A stretch of DNA of 64,000 nt, taken from NCBI GenBank assembly GCA_008000375.1, contig SMOI01000032.1, positions 120,968 through 184,967 on the forward strand. Direction: 5' to 3'. Position 1 is the stretch's first letter, and every line of letters begins with the position of its first letter. This document shows positions 9,536 to 20,246 of the stretch, in pieces. The notes under the pieces were generated by a model. It saw only the letters and a list, made by a program, of their open reading frames with translations, was not told the origin of the DNA and searched no databases. The translations under genes were made by a program, and so were the position numbers. Source of the stretch: Poteriospumella lacustris. Lineage: Eukaryota > Sar > Chrysophyceae > Chromulinales > Dinobryaceae.

Positions 9536-12500
9536 ATGTCTCACGGTGAAGAAGGAGAGTCTCCCATGCATGGCGGCGGCGGCCATGCCAAGCAGAAAGT
9601 TGATCTTTCTTTCAATCCCGAGGAAAGAGCCGGTCTTTCTACTGAGCAAGCCGAGGAGTTGACCAAGCAATGGGGCTACAACGAGCTTCCTGAGATCAAG
9701 ATCTCCCTCTACTGGCTCTTGTTCGTCCAGTTCACTGGTACCATGCCTTACATGTTGGAGCTGGCCTGTATCGTGGCCCTCGCTGTCGGTGACTACCCCG
9801 ATTTCGCAATCATCTTGGCAATGCTTTTGGCGAACGGTTTCCTCGGTTTCCACGAGCAGTTGAAGGCCGCTGAGTCTTTGGTAAGCTATTTCTCGAATTT
9901 TTCATTGTCTGTTCATTGTTGTAATTCCATCGGTTTCTCTCAGGCTGAGTTGACCAACAAGATGGAACAGAAGATTCCTGTCTTGCGTGACGGCAAGGCC
10001 GAACAACTCAACACTCGTTACCTTGTCCCTGGTGACGTTGTGCTTCTTATGGGTGGTGCCCAAGTCCCTGCTGACTTGGAGTGGATGGAGGGTGATATTT
10101 TGTCTGTTGACACCGCCGCTTTGACCGGCGAACCTTTGCCTCGCAAGTATCCTTCTGACGAGTATGGCAAGCTTATTCTTTGTGCGTCCACCGTTCGTGC
10201 TGGTGAGGCGTACGCTATTGTCCGCAAGACTGGTATTCACACTGAGATCGGCAGTGCCAACGCCGATATCATGAAGGACAAGACTGAGGCTAAGGTCTCC
10301 GTGTTCGAGCAGAAGGTGTTGATGGCTGTGAAGATCATCATTTTCCTCTCCTTGATTGACGTGTTGATCATTTTCTTGGTTCAAGGCTTCGCTCGTGATG
10401 AGTTCACCAAGTCCAAGATCAAGGATGCTCTCCTCACCTGCTTGGCTATCATCATTGCTGCTATCCCTGTTGCCTTGCCGATCGTCTTGCAGGTCACCAT
10501 GGCTTTGGGTGCTGGTAAAATGGCTCGTGAGTACGACTCTGTCGTCACTTCCTTGCCTGCCTTGCAAGACATTGCCTCCATGACTGTTCTCTGCTCTGAC
10601 AAGACTGGTACCTTGACCACTGCCAAGATCTCCATTCACGCCGAGTCTGTGTGGACCACTGGAACTTTCACCAAGCGCGATGTTGCCCTTTACGCTGCAT
10701 TGGCGTCGAACCGCGACAAGAAGGAAGATGCCATCGATCGTTCTGTTATCGGCCACTTCGATCGCGTTTTCGGTGCTAACGGTACGCAGTTGACCAACGA
10801 GTACACCAAGGTCCGCAACGTTGGTTTCAACCCTATCTACAAGCGTGTGTTGTACGAGTACACCCATCCTAAGGTTGGCCGCATTGCCATCGCCAAGGGT
10901 CTCCCTAACAAGGTGTTGGATACTGCTGATGGTGGAGAGGACGATGCTGCTGATCAATGGAAGGTCCAGGATGCCGAGAAGTTGCGCGCTGAGGTGAAGA
11001 AGGTTGATTTCGAGTTCTCCAAGGCTGGTTACAAGACCTTGGGTGTTGTCGTCAAGATCAACGACGGACCTTGGGTTTACTGCGGTATTCTTCCTATGCT
11101 TGACCCTCCTCGCCACGACACTGCCCAGACTATCAAGAACTTGGTCAACGCCGGTATTGAGGTTAAGATGATTACTGGTGACCACTTGAACATTGCCAAG
11201 GAAACTGCGCGTCTTATCGGTATGGGTGTCAACATCCACCCCGGAGAGGCTACCCGTGACGGAACTCAGGATACTCACGAACTCATTCGCCACGCCAGCG
11301 GCTTCGCGCAAGTGTTGCCCAAGGATAAGCGTGAGGTCGTGTTGGTTTTGCGTAACATTTTTAACCAAGTTTGCGGTATGACTGGTGACGGTGTCAACGA
11401 CGCCCCTGCCTTGTCTGCTGCTCAGTGCGGTATTGCTGTCGATGACGCGACTGATGCTGCCAAGAACGCTGCTGCCATTATCTTGACTTCCCCTGGTTTG
11501 TCCGCCATCTACTCCGCTGTCGTCGAGTCTCGTCGTATTTTCCGCAAGTTGAAGGCCTACGTCACTTACCGTTTCGCTGCCACCATCCAGATCGTCATTG
11601 TTTTGACTTTGTTGATCTTCATCTCCAACTGTGCCTTGAACCCCACCTTCGTCATCATCATGGCCTTGTTCAACGACATCACCATGTTGCCTATCGCGTA
11701 CGATGTCCAACAAGCGTCTGCTACTCCTGAAGTCCCTGTCGTCTGGAAGATGTTGACCTTGTCGTTCGGTTTGGGTGTTGCGGAGACCATCTGCTCTTTG
11801 ATCTTCGCGTATGGCGCCAAGCCCTCGGGTATCTTCATGGGTGACTTCCCTGTGGAGTCTTGTCCCAAGGAGTCCCAGGCTGCCATTTGGGTGCAGATGT
11901 TCATTGCTGCTGAGTTGCTCATCTTCGTGACTCGTGCTCCTAAGCTGATGATCTTCTCCATTCCTCCTTCGATTGCTTTATTGGTTTCCGTCTTGGTTGG
12001 ATGTATCGTTGTCTCTTTGATGGCTGGCTTGTCGTCGTACTTCGGTTCTTTGGAGGCTGTCGATATCATCATCATCTGGGTCTACAACTTGATCATCTTC
12101 GTCATCATGGACTTCTTGAAGGTTGGCTTCTTGGCTTACTTCGATGAGAACTCTGAGGTCTTGCCCGACTCTGAGGAGACTGGCTCTGTCTCTGACAAGC
12201 CCAACAAGCATGCCCACAAGGACTTGGAGCACGGAACTGAGGTCGACAACTTGGCTGCCAACCCTGCCGAGGACTTCACCCGCCAGTCTATGTCTCTCAA
12301 CCGTTTGGATGCCTTCGCCGAGAAGGTTGGTGCTCCTGAGCGCTTCAGCACCATGGAACGCCCATCTCGTGTTGGTCGCAAGTCCTCTGCTGGCATGATG
12401 CGCGAATCCTTGGCCTTGTCTGGCCGCATGTCTGTCGCCCACAGCGTCGATGTTGCCAGCGGTGCTGAGGTCCGCCCGTCATTCAACCTCACCTCGGGCT

Positions 12501-12544
12501 CCTTGAGACCTGCCAACGTGCCTGCGGCTCGCAGAAAGTACTAA
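9536..12544 (+). CDS. PMA: Plasma-membrane H+-ATPase (P3A-type P-ATPase)
   Basis: Two exons, 9536-9880 and 9944-12544, give 981 aa. The 63-nt intron has GTAAGC and CTCTCAG ends; it is a multiple of three without a stop, so naive translation reads through it. All P-type marks are present: TALTGEPLPR (actuator), CSDKTGTLT (phosphorylated Asp), MITGDHLNIAKETA and MTGDGVNDAPAL (P domain), with about ten membrane segments. The layout and GVNIHPGEA-type loops match fungal, plant and protist P3A proton pumps, which energise the plasma membrane. The roughly 90-residue C-terminal tail is polar and Ser/Arg-rich with NRLDAFAEK, a likely autoinhibitory region. Codon use (GGT, CGT, AAG, GTC) is more biased than in neighbours, fitting high expression. 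I chose the MSHGEEGE start because upstream residues are non-conserved and the frame opens with a UTR-like segment. Confidence 0.93.
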   Translation: MSHGEEGESPMHGGGGHAKQKVDLSFNPEERAGLSTEQAEELTKQWGYNELPEIKISLYWLLFVQFTGTMPYMLELACIVALAVGDYPDFAIILAMLLANGFLGFHEQLKAAESLVSYFSNFSLSVHCCNSIGFSQAELTNKMEQKIPVLRDGKAEQLNTRYLVPGDVVLLMGGAQVPADLEWMEGDILSVDTAALTGEPLPRKYPSDEYGKLILCASTVRAGEAYAIVRKTGIHTEIGSANADIMKDKTEAKVSVFEQKVLMAVKIIIFLSLIDVLIIFLVQGFARDEFTKSKIKDALLTCLAIIIAAIPVALPIVLQVTMALGAGKMAREYDSVVTSLPALQDIASMTVLCSDKTGTLTTAKISIHAESVWTTGTFTKRDVALYAALASNRDKKEDAIDRSVIGHFDRVFGANGTQLTNEYTKVRNVGFNPIYKRVLYEYTHPKVGRIAIAKGLPNKVLDTADGGEDDAADQWKVQDAEKLRAEVKKVDFEFSKAGYKTLGVVVKINDGPWVYCGILPMLDPPRHDTAQTIKNLVNAGIEVKMITGDHLNIAKETARLIGMGVNIHPGEATRDGTQDTHELIRHASGFAQVLPKDKREVVLVLRNIFNQVCGMTGDGVNDAPALSAAQCGIAVDDATDAAKNAAAIILTSPGLSAIYSAVVESRRIFRKLKAYVTYRFAATIQIVIVLTLLIFISNCALNPTFVIIMALFNDITMLPIAYDVQQASATPEVPVVWKMLTLSFGLGVAETICSLIFAYGAKPSGIFMGDFPVESCPKESQAAIWVQMFIAAELLIFVTRAPKLMIFSIPPSIALLVSVLVGCIVVSLMAGLSSYFGSLEAVDIIIIWVYNLIIFVIMDFLKVGFLAYFDENSEVLPDSEETGSVSDKPNKHAHKDLEHGTEVDNLAANPAEDFTRQSMSLNRLDAFAEKVGAPERFSTMERPSRVGRKSSAGMMRESLALSGRMSVAHSVDVASGAEVRPSFNLTSGSLRPANVPAARRKY

Positions 12545-14650
12545 ATGATCTAAATAGACTGTGAGATGTCCCTTTTCTCTCAATTTTGACATTTAGTTGT
12601 TTAGTTCTAGTTGATTATGTGCACTTCTCTCCGATCCCTCATGCCGCACGTCGTTTTCAACCAAAAAAGGCCTCTTGAGTACCTCCCCTCTACTCGAGTG
12701 CCTCATCCTCCCATGGATGGATGAAGATGGAAAGTGTTGTTTGGATTCGCATGCATCGAAAGAAGCCACTCGTTGATTTCCGCATGTTTGCTTAGTTTAT
12801 TTCGCTGCGTTTTGTTTGTCTCAACATTTACAGAGTATGTGTAATGTTGTTGCCATTTTGTGGCCAGGTGTGTGGTGGGCGATATATTTTCCCCTTGTGT
12901 TACAGTGTAATAAAGATACACATGGACCTCAGTTGTGTAGTTTTGTTGTGAAAACATTTATCTCTCGTCAAATGTTTCTCCTCCCCGAGCGCACTGTATT
13001 GCTGAAGAATCGAAACGGCAACAATTATTTAAGTTCACCCCTGACCAAATCAATTGTCGTGTATTACTCGCGCTTGTGTTGTGTGCTGTGCATGTATCGT
13101 CCCCCCCCCCCTCTGTCCACGTCTTGGTTTGTACAATGAGATGCAGCGAAGGAAGCTCGTCAAGCAAACCTCCGAAACTCTTCCCTGTTGCTTCTCTCTC
13201 CGATTCCTCTAATTCTTTCATTTCCTCTCCAACATTCCATTCCTTCCTTGAACACACGTGCTCATTGCCCCTCACCAAAGTCAACATATCCCCCCTATCA
13301 CCTATCACCTATCACTCTCCATCGCGTCACATATCAACCTACTGTCGCAGTTTTTTCTTCTCTGGCTACGCGCGTGTCGCTTCTTTCCCCTTCAACGATG
13401 CGCGTTGTACGTTGTACCCTCTCCCTCTCCCGACGTCGTCCCCCTCTTTCTCTGTCATCCCCCCCCTCGCAGCTGTCTCCAAAAATCAAAAACGAAAAAT
13501 CGCTATAAAAAAGGAAACACCACATATATATTATACGATGTAGAAGTAGCCCAGCACATTTGAAGTCTACCAGAAGATTTTGTAGCGTTTCTTTTGTTTG
13601 CTTGTCTTTCTTTTGTTTTTCCCCTCCCCCCTCTCTCTCTCTCTTTGTGGGCAGCATGCTATTTGCTGCGATGTGGACGGAGCTATGAGTCCTTCGAACA
13701 GGGAAGACTCATCCAACACAGTTACACCGGAAGATGGCCGTGTCCATCGTCATCTTGTTGCGGCTCGTCCTCCACCAACAATCGAGCAGTTCCTACCTCC
13801 TTTTCTAAATGCATGTACAACATGTGACATGTTCGCAACCCTCAACAGCCCCCTCCCACTCCCATACCGGTTGTCTCACAGACTTCTTTTGATTTTAGTT
13901 TTCCTCTTCTTTGTTTTCTTCCACACACACATATGCATTTTTGGAGATTGTAGACCGAGTCCACCTGCGAGGGTTCGGGTATTTTATTTGACTAACACCC
14001 CCATCGAAATTTTAACAAAGTACAAAGCACAAAATTTTTTATATTGTCAAAGATAGAATCCAGGCACTGGATATCATAGATTGACAGGATTGATAGAACC
14101 AGACATCGTAGAGGCACCGTCACTCGATTGGGACACGGAGTCTAGCAGAAGCATTAGGATGAGTCTGTTCTATTGTTCTATAGCTTTTGAAACAGTCCAG
14201 ATGCCATCCCAAAGACCATCGATGGGCAGTACCACGATCGCGCTTTCCTCAGACTCCTACGAGTCGACGATGTGAGGACAACGGATGAAGACGAAGGCAT
14301 CGCATACACGCGTCAATTCTTGATTATTGTTGACTTTCACCAAGGGATAACTTGTTATCAGAATTGGAATGTTTATCATTTTGAAGCGTTGCAATCGTCA
14401 ATCGCCAATCAAAATACGTAGAGCACTTCTGCTGTTCGACGATGCTGTGAGAATGAAAATGACCAGTGCAAAACCCAAGAAAAAGAAGAACACAAATTGC
14501 ACAGAAAATCAATTTGGTAGTTGGAGAATAGAGAGAACAGTCTGAACCATGGCCCTTTGTCTCAACTAAACAGTATTATTATACAATGTTCATCTTACTC
14601 TCACACCTCGTGTCAATCCAACGACGATGACCCTTCCAAACTGTCATCGT
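12545..14650. other. Long gene-poor region, pyrimidine-rich
   Basis: About 2.1 kb following the H+-ATPase. The stretch 13,100-13,660 is rich in C and T on the plus strand, with a C-run at about 13101-13110 and CTCTCT runs near 13430 and 13635. Frames here follow this skew and lack family features, so I call none. A short transcript or a regulatory role cannot be excluded. Confidence 0.4.
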
Positions 14651-14659
14651 CATCATGAC

Positions 14660-15945
14660 ACATAGCCAACTTTGACGGTGATTGATTGGAGATGTCGCTA
14701 AAGATATCGGCAGTTCGCGGTGGCAGATGGACCAACGTGATCAAATGAAGTTCATACCACCGAACAAGGAGACATATCAGAACCAGTCTTGGCACTAATC
14801 AATGGCGAGCATGTCAACCCAGACCCCAATATGATATTCAGGAGGCCCAGGCCTGAAGAGCACCCAGCGGTGGTCTGCGAATGGCCTCCAAGACTGAGCC
14901 AACAACAACCATCAGAAAGAGGCGAAGCTTGTTCCAACAAAAGAAAAGGGAAGAGGCAGCAAAATGTGCTCTTCCATGATGCAGAATCAGCGCGTTTCGA
15001 CGGGTTGTCAATGTAAAGGAACTTCTCCAAGAGAATTGAGCCATCGATGGGCACGGTCATGCCTCGAGGCGAACAGATTTTCTGTCTGCTACGCAAATCA
15101 GCAAAGAAAGCACCAGATCTGGCGTTAGCTTGTGTCATTTTGATCATTGAAACTGGTCACTGACCATGATAAACATCAGCGTCATGCAAAGAGCGCATAT
15201 CGAAGTGGAGTAAACGTATCATCGCATTGAAAGAGCTTATCGTAAACTGTCCTTACGCACCCCATCGTAACAGTACGATAATAAGGTGTAGCTGTAATTG
15301 TACTCAGGATCATTAACTAGAGACATCCACGCCTTCAATGCTAATCACTTCTTCGCGTCATCCTCTTCCCAAAGTTACTCGTTCAAATTCTTACAATTTG
15401 CCATTCGCATCAAAACGCCATTGCGTCCACTAATTCGAGACGATGGACCACCAAGCACCGTCTCGTTTAATATTCCATACTGTACATTCTTTGGGAGCTT
15501 TCCTTTTATGGATCTCTTGAAGGATTACTACTAGTAGTCACCAACGGCAACCTGATACGACTGAAGACCAAAGAATCTCCACTGTTCGTAGACTACGAGA
15601 TGAAGATTTGGGATCTTACTGCCGTGATCATTATACGAGGAAGTGCTGACTTCTGGATATATACCACATGAATGCCTGAACGAACTGGTCAAAATATATG
15701 GCCACAACCCCTTGAAGCGCGCCCATTTTTTCATCGAAGCAGCCAACAATCGATGGAACAGTGCACCGTCGACCTGGTGGGAGTACATCAGTTCGGATCT
15801 ATGGTAGTGGTAGCCGACCGCCACACGGGGCAGCTCATCGATCCGCCGGTGCGGGAGCGGCCTCCTTGCAGATCTCAAGCCATCTTTTAGATTGTGGTAG
15901 AATTGTCCAGCAGCTGTATCCTGCCTTGCTGTGTAATCGGAATAA
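14660..15945 (+). pseudogene. Inverted, decayed partial copy of the neighbouring GT64 locus
   Basis: Bases 15673-15876 match the reverse complement of 16238-16441 with about seven mismatches in 204 positions by eye. That segment encodes the last 45 residues of the GT64 enzyme (ECLNELVKIYGHNP ... WWEYISSDLW) and then its 3' flank. In this copy a changed codon gives an early TAG at 15805-15807, two codons before the functional stop. Weaker similarity continues to about 15942. A second match, 14663-14740, corresponds to the reverse complement of about 17661-17730, which lies upstream of the GT64 start. Between these two segments I could not align the copy to the functional exons. I infer an inverted duplication of the whole locus followed by loss or replacement of the middle. 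Confidence 0.75.
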
Positions 15946-16441
15946 CCGTCGCCATGCCAGTTGATAAAGTGTTCTGAAAAAGTGTGTGTTTGCTTTGTGA
16001 CATTACAGTGCCAGGTAGGCTCGCTCGATGACATTCAGACGAAGTCGAGAGAAGGGGGTTTCACTGCAGCGACTCCTGAGCCAAGGACCTCACTACTTCG
16101 ACTGGTCACCATGTAACTTAGCACACAAACATTCAGTTCACCTCAGAAACAGTTGAAATGGCATTGATTTTCCGATTACATAACAAGGCAGGATACAAAC
16201 TGCCGGAGTAAGACTATCACAATCTAATTGTTGACTGGAGATCTGCAAGGAGGCCGCTCCCGCACCGGCGGATCGATGAGCTGCTCCGTGTGGCGGTCGG
16301 CTACCACTTCCACAGATCCGAACTGATGTACTCCCACCAGGTCGATGGTGCACTGTTCCATCGATTGTTGGCTGCGTCGATGAAATAATGGGCGCGCTTC
16401 AAGGGATTGTGGCCATATATTTTGACCAGTTCGTTCAGGCA
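15673..16441. repeat. Inverted repeat, about 204-bp arms at about 96% identity
   Basis: Arm 1 is 15673-15876 and arm 2 is 16238-16441 in opposite orientation. Weaker arm extensions run inward to about 15942 and 16168. The spacer is about 225-360 bases, so transcripts across it could fold into a long hairpin. Confidence 0.9.
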
Positions 16442-17565
16442 GTCATCGCGCTGGATCATGTGGCCGGCCTTGATGACGTTGTGCGACGTCGAGATGCCTC
16501 CCAGCGCACCTTTGTCGCCCAAATGACCCTTGACGTAGATAGGAGGCAGAGAGGTGATGTTCGACATCAAAAACTGCATGGCAATGTCTTCGCAATTCCG
16601 TCGGTCGTCCACCAACGTGTGAATCGCCTTCGGCATCTGGTCGAAGTAGGCATGGAAGAACTTGTGGTGGAGAATCGCCGCTTTCGTCAAAATGATCGAA
16701 TACGCACCCGTCCACCATACTTTCCACCAACATCGGTACTGCAGCAGTCCATCTGGCCCGCCTCGCAAGTGGATTCTCGGCATGAAGCCGACCAGCGAAT
16801 CGGAGCTGCTGCGCCACACTTCCAACGCCAGGGCCAACTCATCGCAAGGGACACGCATGTCGTCGTCCACTGAGAAAATGGCGTCCGTGTGAGGAGACGG
16901 CAATGGCTTGAAGCGGTTGTTCAAACTGTCTTCCTTTTGTATGTTGAAAATCACCTGTACAGCAAAGACGCGATAAAGACAGGCAGCCGTACGGCAATGA
17001 AAGACAACAGCCAACGTACCCTCGGGACATCTGTCTCGGTGAAGCGACTCAAAAGCGATTGACTGGGTGGTGTTTCTTCGCTCCAAATGATGTAAATGTA
17101 CTTGACGCAGTCGCACTTCGAATAGTAGTTGATGGCCTCTACATGCACATGTCACCGGTGGCCAGTCTTAGTCCAGGAACCAAGCAGATCGCATCATACG
17201 GAGTCGTTCTACTTACTGTTCATAAGGTCATAGCGTTCGAATGTATTCAGCACAATGGTGAGCTCTCGCTTTTCTTCGTGTCCACCGCGGACAATTCGTT
17301 GGGACGCTTCCACTTCTCCATCGTCGAGGAAAGTGTACAACGCAACACCAACGAGCAGCAGAATGGCCAACCATCGCCAGAGACCTGCTAAACGTGTAAG
17401 CTTTCTCTCATTGTTAACAGGCGAGGTAGCCGACGATGTGGTCGAAATGGTCAAATTGCTTGTGCTGGATCGGTTGGGAGTGGGCGGCATGTTGTCCTTG
17501 TCTGTTGCCGAGCTGAAGATCGACGCAAAGTTTTCCACAGACTTGAAAGATCTTCGGGTGATCAT
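16301..17565 (-). CDS. GT64 exostosin-like glycosyltransferase (type II membrane protein)
   Basis: Three exons on the minus strand, 17565-17217, 17138-17020 and 16954-16301, give 373 aa. Splice ends are GTAAGT/ATGTAG and GTACGT/GTACAG. A cytosolic Ser/Thr-rich head is followed by one membrane span (about residues 63-85, WLAILLLVGVALYTFL), then a lumenal catalytic domain. EXTL2-type features are visible: TIVLNTFERYD at the start, DSLNNRFKPLP, the metal-binding DDD in FSVDDDMRVPCDEL, LVGFMPRIH, and the acidic DRRNCEDIAMQFL near the acceptor site. Family members transfer HexNAc or GlcA residues in the Golgi or ER; the acceptor here is unknown. The gene diverges from IDI-SQS across 347 bases. A broken inverted copy lies immediately downstream. 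Confidence 0.85.
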
Positions 17566-17912
17566 GAGGAATTCACAGCTCTTCCGTCACACTTGCCATT
17601 GACAAGTTCTGATGATTGCGTCTCTTGTTCGGACGTTCATCGATTTGCTCCGACCTGCGATGGGAAACAAACGTTGGTCCACCGCCATCTTTAGCGATAT
17701 CTGCAGGAAATCACCGTCAAGGTTGGCGGTGTTTGAGAGGACACGGTCGCGACACGGCGACGGCTGCAGCGTCGCTGTCGCCATCGGTCGCCTCATGTCT
17801 GTCCATCGCACCCTCCTGCCAGTTGATTGCTTGATTGTTGTTGGATCTGTGATAGATCGGATCACGCACATTTGTATTCTGTTCTGTTCTGATAGAAGAT
17901 CTGTTGTAAGAA
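17566..17912. promoter_or_regulatory. Shared divergent upstream region of GT64 and IDI-SQS
   Basis: The start codons are 347 bases apart and point away from each other, so both promoters must lie here or overlap the genes. No clear TATA box was found. The segment 17661-17730 recurs inverted at 14663-14740. Confidence 0.5.
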
Positions 17913-20246
17913 ATGAGCGGTTGGGGTGCAGGAATCAGTCAAGAAGAGTTCATGCTCAAGGACGAGTGCTTCGTCGTCGATTTCGATGACAACATCATTG
18001 GCACCGGCACTAAGCACACTATCCACAAGTTCAACAACGAAACCCCTCGTGGTATCTTGCATCGAGCTTTCTCGGTGTTCTTGTTCAACAGCAAGGGCGA
18101 ATTGTTGCTGCAACAGCGAGCTGCAGATAAGATCACCTTCCCAAATGTGTGGACGAACACTTGCTGCTCTCATCCTATCACTGGTTGCGATCCTAATGAG
18201 CGCGATGGTGATCAAGATGCCGTTCGTCGTGGTATTGTCGATGGTGTCAAGCATGCTGCTATCCGTAAGCTGGAGCACGAGCTGGGTATTAATCCCAAGC
18301 AGTTGAAACCCTCTGATTTCAAGTTTTTGACTCGCTTGCACTACTGGGCTGCGGACGTCGTCACACACGGTCCTAAGTCCCCTTGGGGTGAACACGAGAT
18401 TGATTATATCCTTTTCTTACAGAAGGATGTGGATGTCACTGGCAATCCGGAGGAAGTCTCGGATGTGAAGTACGTGTCTCTGGCCGAGCTTCAGCGTATG
18501 ATGGCTCCCAGCTCTGGATTGTTGTGGTCCCCTTGGTTCCGCATTATCGCCGAAAAGTTTTTGATCCATTGGATGCGCGATTTGAAGTTGACGTTGACCA
18601 CGGACACTTTCTGCGATTATCACACGATCTACCGCTTCGACCCCACCGAGGAGCACATGGGCGGCGGAGGAAACGCTGGTAGCTGGTTGGGATCCGCTGT
18701 TTACAACCCTAAGGTGCCCGGTTCTTCGGCTGGATCGGTGATTAGTGCGTCAAACAAGAGCGCTGCCTCGTCTGGTACTGTGGTTGGTGATACGAACAAG
18801 AAGCAGGGTGCGTACGGCAAGGTGAAGACCCACAAGCACTCCAAGTTGTCTCAGTTGTCTCATTTGGACGAGATTTTCGCGATGTTGGTGTACAAGTTTG
18901 GCCCACAATCGTCAAGCAAAATTGACGAGACCAACGAGAACGTTCGTTTTTGCAATGAAATCTTGGGAAGCGTCAGTCGCTCCTTCGCGGAGGTGATTCG
19001 TCAGCTGCCGCGTGGATTGTGCATCGATATCGCTATCTTCTACTTGGTTCTCCGTGCCTTGGATACCATTGAAGACGATATGGAGGCCTTCAAAGGACGC
19101 GAAGAAGAGAAAATGCAGCATCTGCGAACGTTTTACACGGTGGCGTTGCAGGACAAGAACTACCATATGGATGGTGTGGGTTTGGGCGACGAACGCCGCC
19201 TGTTGGAGCAGTTCCAAAAGTGTGTGGCTGTCTTCCAAAGCCTGCCTTTGGCCTCGCAAGAAGTCATTGCAGATATCACCAAGCGTATGGGTGAAGGAAT
19301 GGCTTACTATGCACAAATCGATTTGGGCCAAGGAACTGTGACGGTGGCGGACTACAACAAGTACTGCCACTACGTCGCTGGTTTGGTCGGTGAAGGTTTG
19401 ACGCGCTTGTTCGCCGCCACCAAGTACGAATCGCCTGAAGTTGATGCGGTGTCGAAGACGTTGGCCAATACCATGGGTCTGTTCTTGCAGAAGACGAATA
19501 TTCTTCGTGATTATTTGGAGGATTTCGTCGATGGCCGTGCGTTCTGGCCACAGGAGATTTGGAAGAAGTACTCGCAGGAGAACAACTTGGGTGAATTCGC
19601 TCGTCCGGAGAATTCTGCACGTGCCGTGGCCTTGTTGAACGAACTGGTCACGGATGCCTTGTTGTGTGTTCCTGAATGCTTGGAGTACATGACGATGTTG
19701 CGAACGGAGGAAGTGTTCCGATTCTGTGCGATTCCACAAGTGATGGCGATTGCCACCTTGAACGAGTTGTACAACAACCATCAGGTGTTCACTGGCGTGG
19801 TGAAGATTCGTAAGGGATTGGCCGTCAAGATGATCATGGATACGAGCTCGAAGGATGGCTTGCACAAGTGGTTCTACATCATGGCCAAGAGCATCAAGGC
19901 GAAGATCCCTGATTCTGACCCGAATGCTGTCCGCACTCATCAAGTGTGCGACGTCATTTTGCGCACCACCTCTGCCACTGGACAGCGTGCGTTGACCCAA
20001 GCGTATGCCAACAGCATTTCGATGTTTTCGGCTGCAGTGTTGGTTGGCAGCTTGGGCAGGTTGGCTGGTTCGTTGGGAAATTTCCACGCGGATCGCGTTT
20101 CGTTTGCTTGGCCTGACGTGCACAACAATGTTGGCCACTTGGTTCTTGTGTCCACCATCGTCATCTCCAGTTTGTCTATTCTGGCATGCGGCGTCTTCTC
20201 ATCGAAGTATGCCCCCAACAATCAGCAAGACAAGAAGTACAACTAA
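17913..20246 (+). CDS. IDI-SQS: Isopentenyl-diphosphate isomerase / squalene synthase fusion
   Basis: One uninterrupted frame of 777 aa joins two consecutive steps of sterol precursor synthesis. Residues 1-245 are type I IDI (Nudix fold): FPNVWTNTCCSHP with the catalytic Cys, then LEHELGI and WGEHEIDYILF with the metal and catalytic acidic residues. A Gly/Ser/Lys linker spans about 246-312. Residues 313-777 are squalene synthase: VSRSFAEVI, the first Asp-rich motif DTIEDDM (384-390), YCHYVAGLVGEGL, and the second motif NILRDYLED followed by FWP (about 530-545). The C-terminus has one or two hydrophobic segments (MFSAAVLVGSLG, VLVSTIVISSLSILACGVF) that would anchor it in the ER. Such fusions are known in diatoms and some other algal or protist groups. 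Both active sites look intact. Confidence 0.95.
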   Translation: MSGWGAGISQEEFMLKDECFVVDFDDNIIGTGTKHTIHKFNNETPRGILHRAFSVFLFNSKGELLLQQRAADKITFPNVWTNTCCSHPITGCDPNERDGDQDAVRRGIVDGVKHAAIRKLEHELGINPKQLKPSDFKFLTRLHYWAADVVTHGPKSPWGEHEIDYILFLQKDVDVTGNPEEVSDVKYVSLAELQRMMAPSSGLLWSPWFRIIAEKFLIHWMRDLKLTLTTDTFCDYHTIYRFDPTEEHMGGGGNAGSWLGSAVYNPKVPGSSAGSVISASNKSAASSGTVVGDTNKKQGAYGKVKTHKHSKLSQLSHLDEIFAMLVYKFGPQSSSKIDETNENVRFCNEILGSVSRSFAEVIRQLPRGLCIDIAIFYLVLRALDTIEDDMEAFKGREEEKMQHLRTFYTVALQDKNYHMDGVGLGDERRLLEQFQKCVAVFQSLPLASQEVIADITKRMGEGMAYYAQIDLGQGTVTVADYNKYCHYVAGLVGEGLTRLFAATKYESPEVDAVSKTLANTMGLFLQKTNILRDYLEDFVDGRAFWPQEIWKKYSQENNLGEFARPENSARAVALLNELVTDALLCVPECLEYMTMLRTEEVFRFCAIPQVMAIATLNELYNNHQVFTGVVKIRKGLAVKMIMDTSSKDGLHKWFYIMAKSIKAKIPDSDPNAVRTHQVCDVILRTTSATGQRALTQAYANSISMFSAAVLVGSLGRLAGSLGNFHADRVSFAWPDVHNNVGHLVLVSTIVISSLSILACGVFSSKYAPNNQQDKKYN

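Noticed and set aside
9902-11713. 603-codon minus frame opposite the H+-ATPase
   Set aside because: It mirrors the strong codon bias of the sense gene (few stops in the antisense frame) and encodes an unlikely Gly/Ser/Asp/Leu-rich product.
14752-15147. 131-codon minus frame near the GT64 copy
   Set aside because: Open but without recognisable domain; lies between the two inverted-duplicate segments, so it may be chance.
18912-20138. 408-codon minus frame opposite IDI-SQS, and 420 codons opposite the DUF5107 gene (39158-40420)
   Set aside because: Both are antisense frames of biased coding sequence; no family features.
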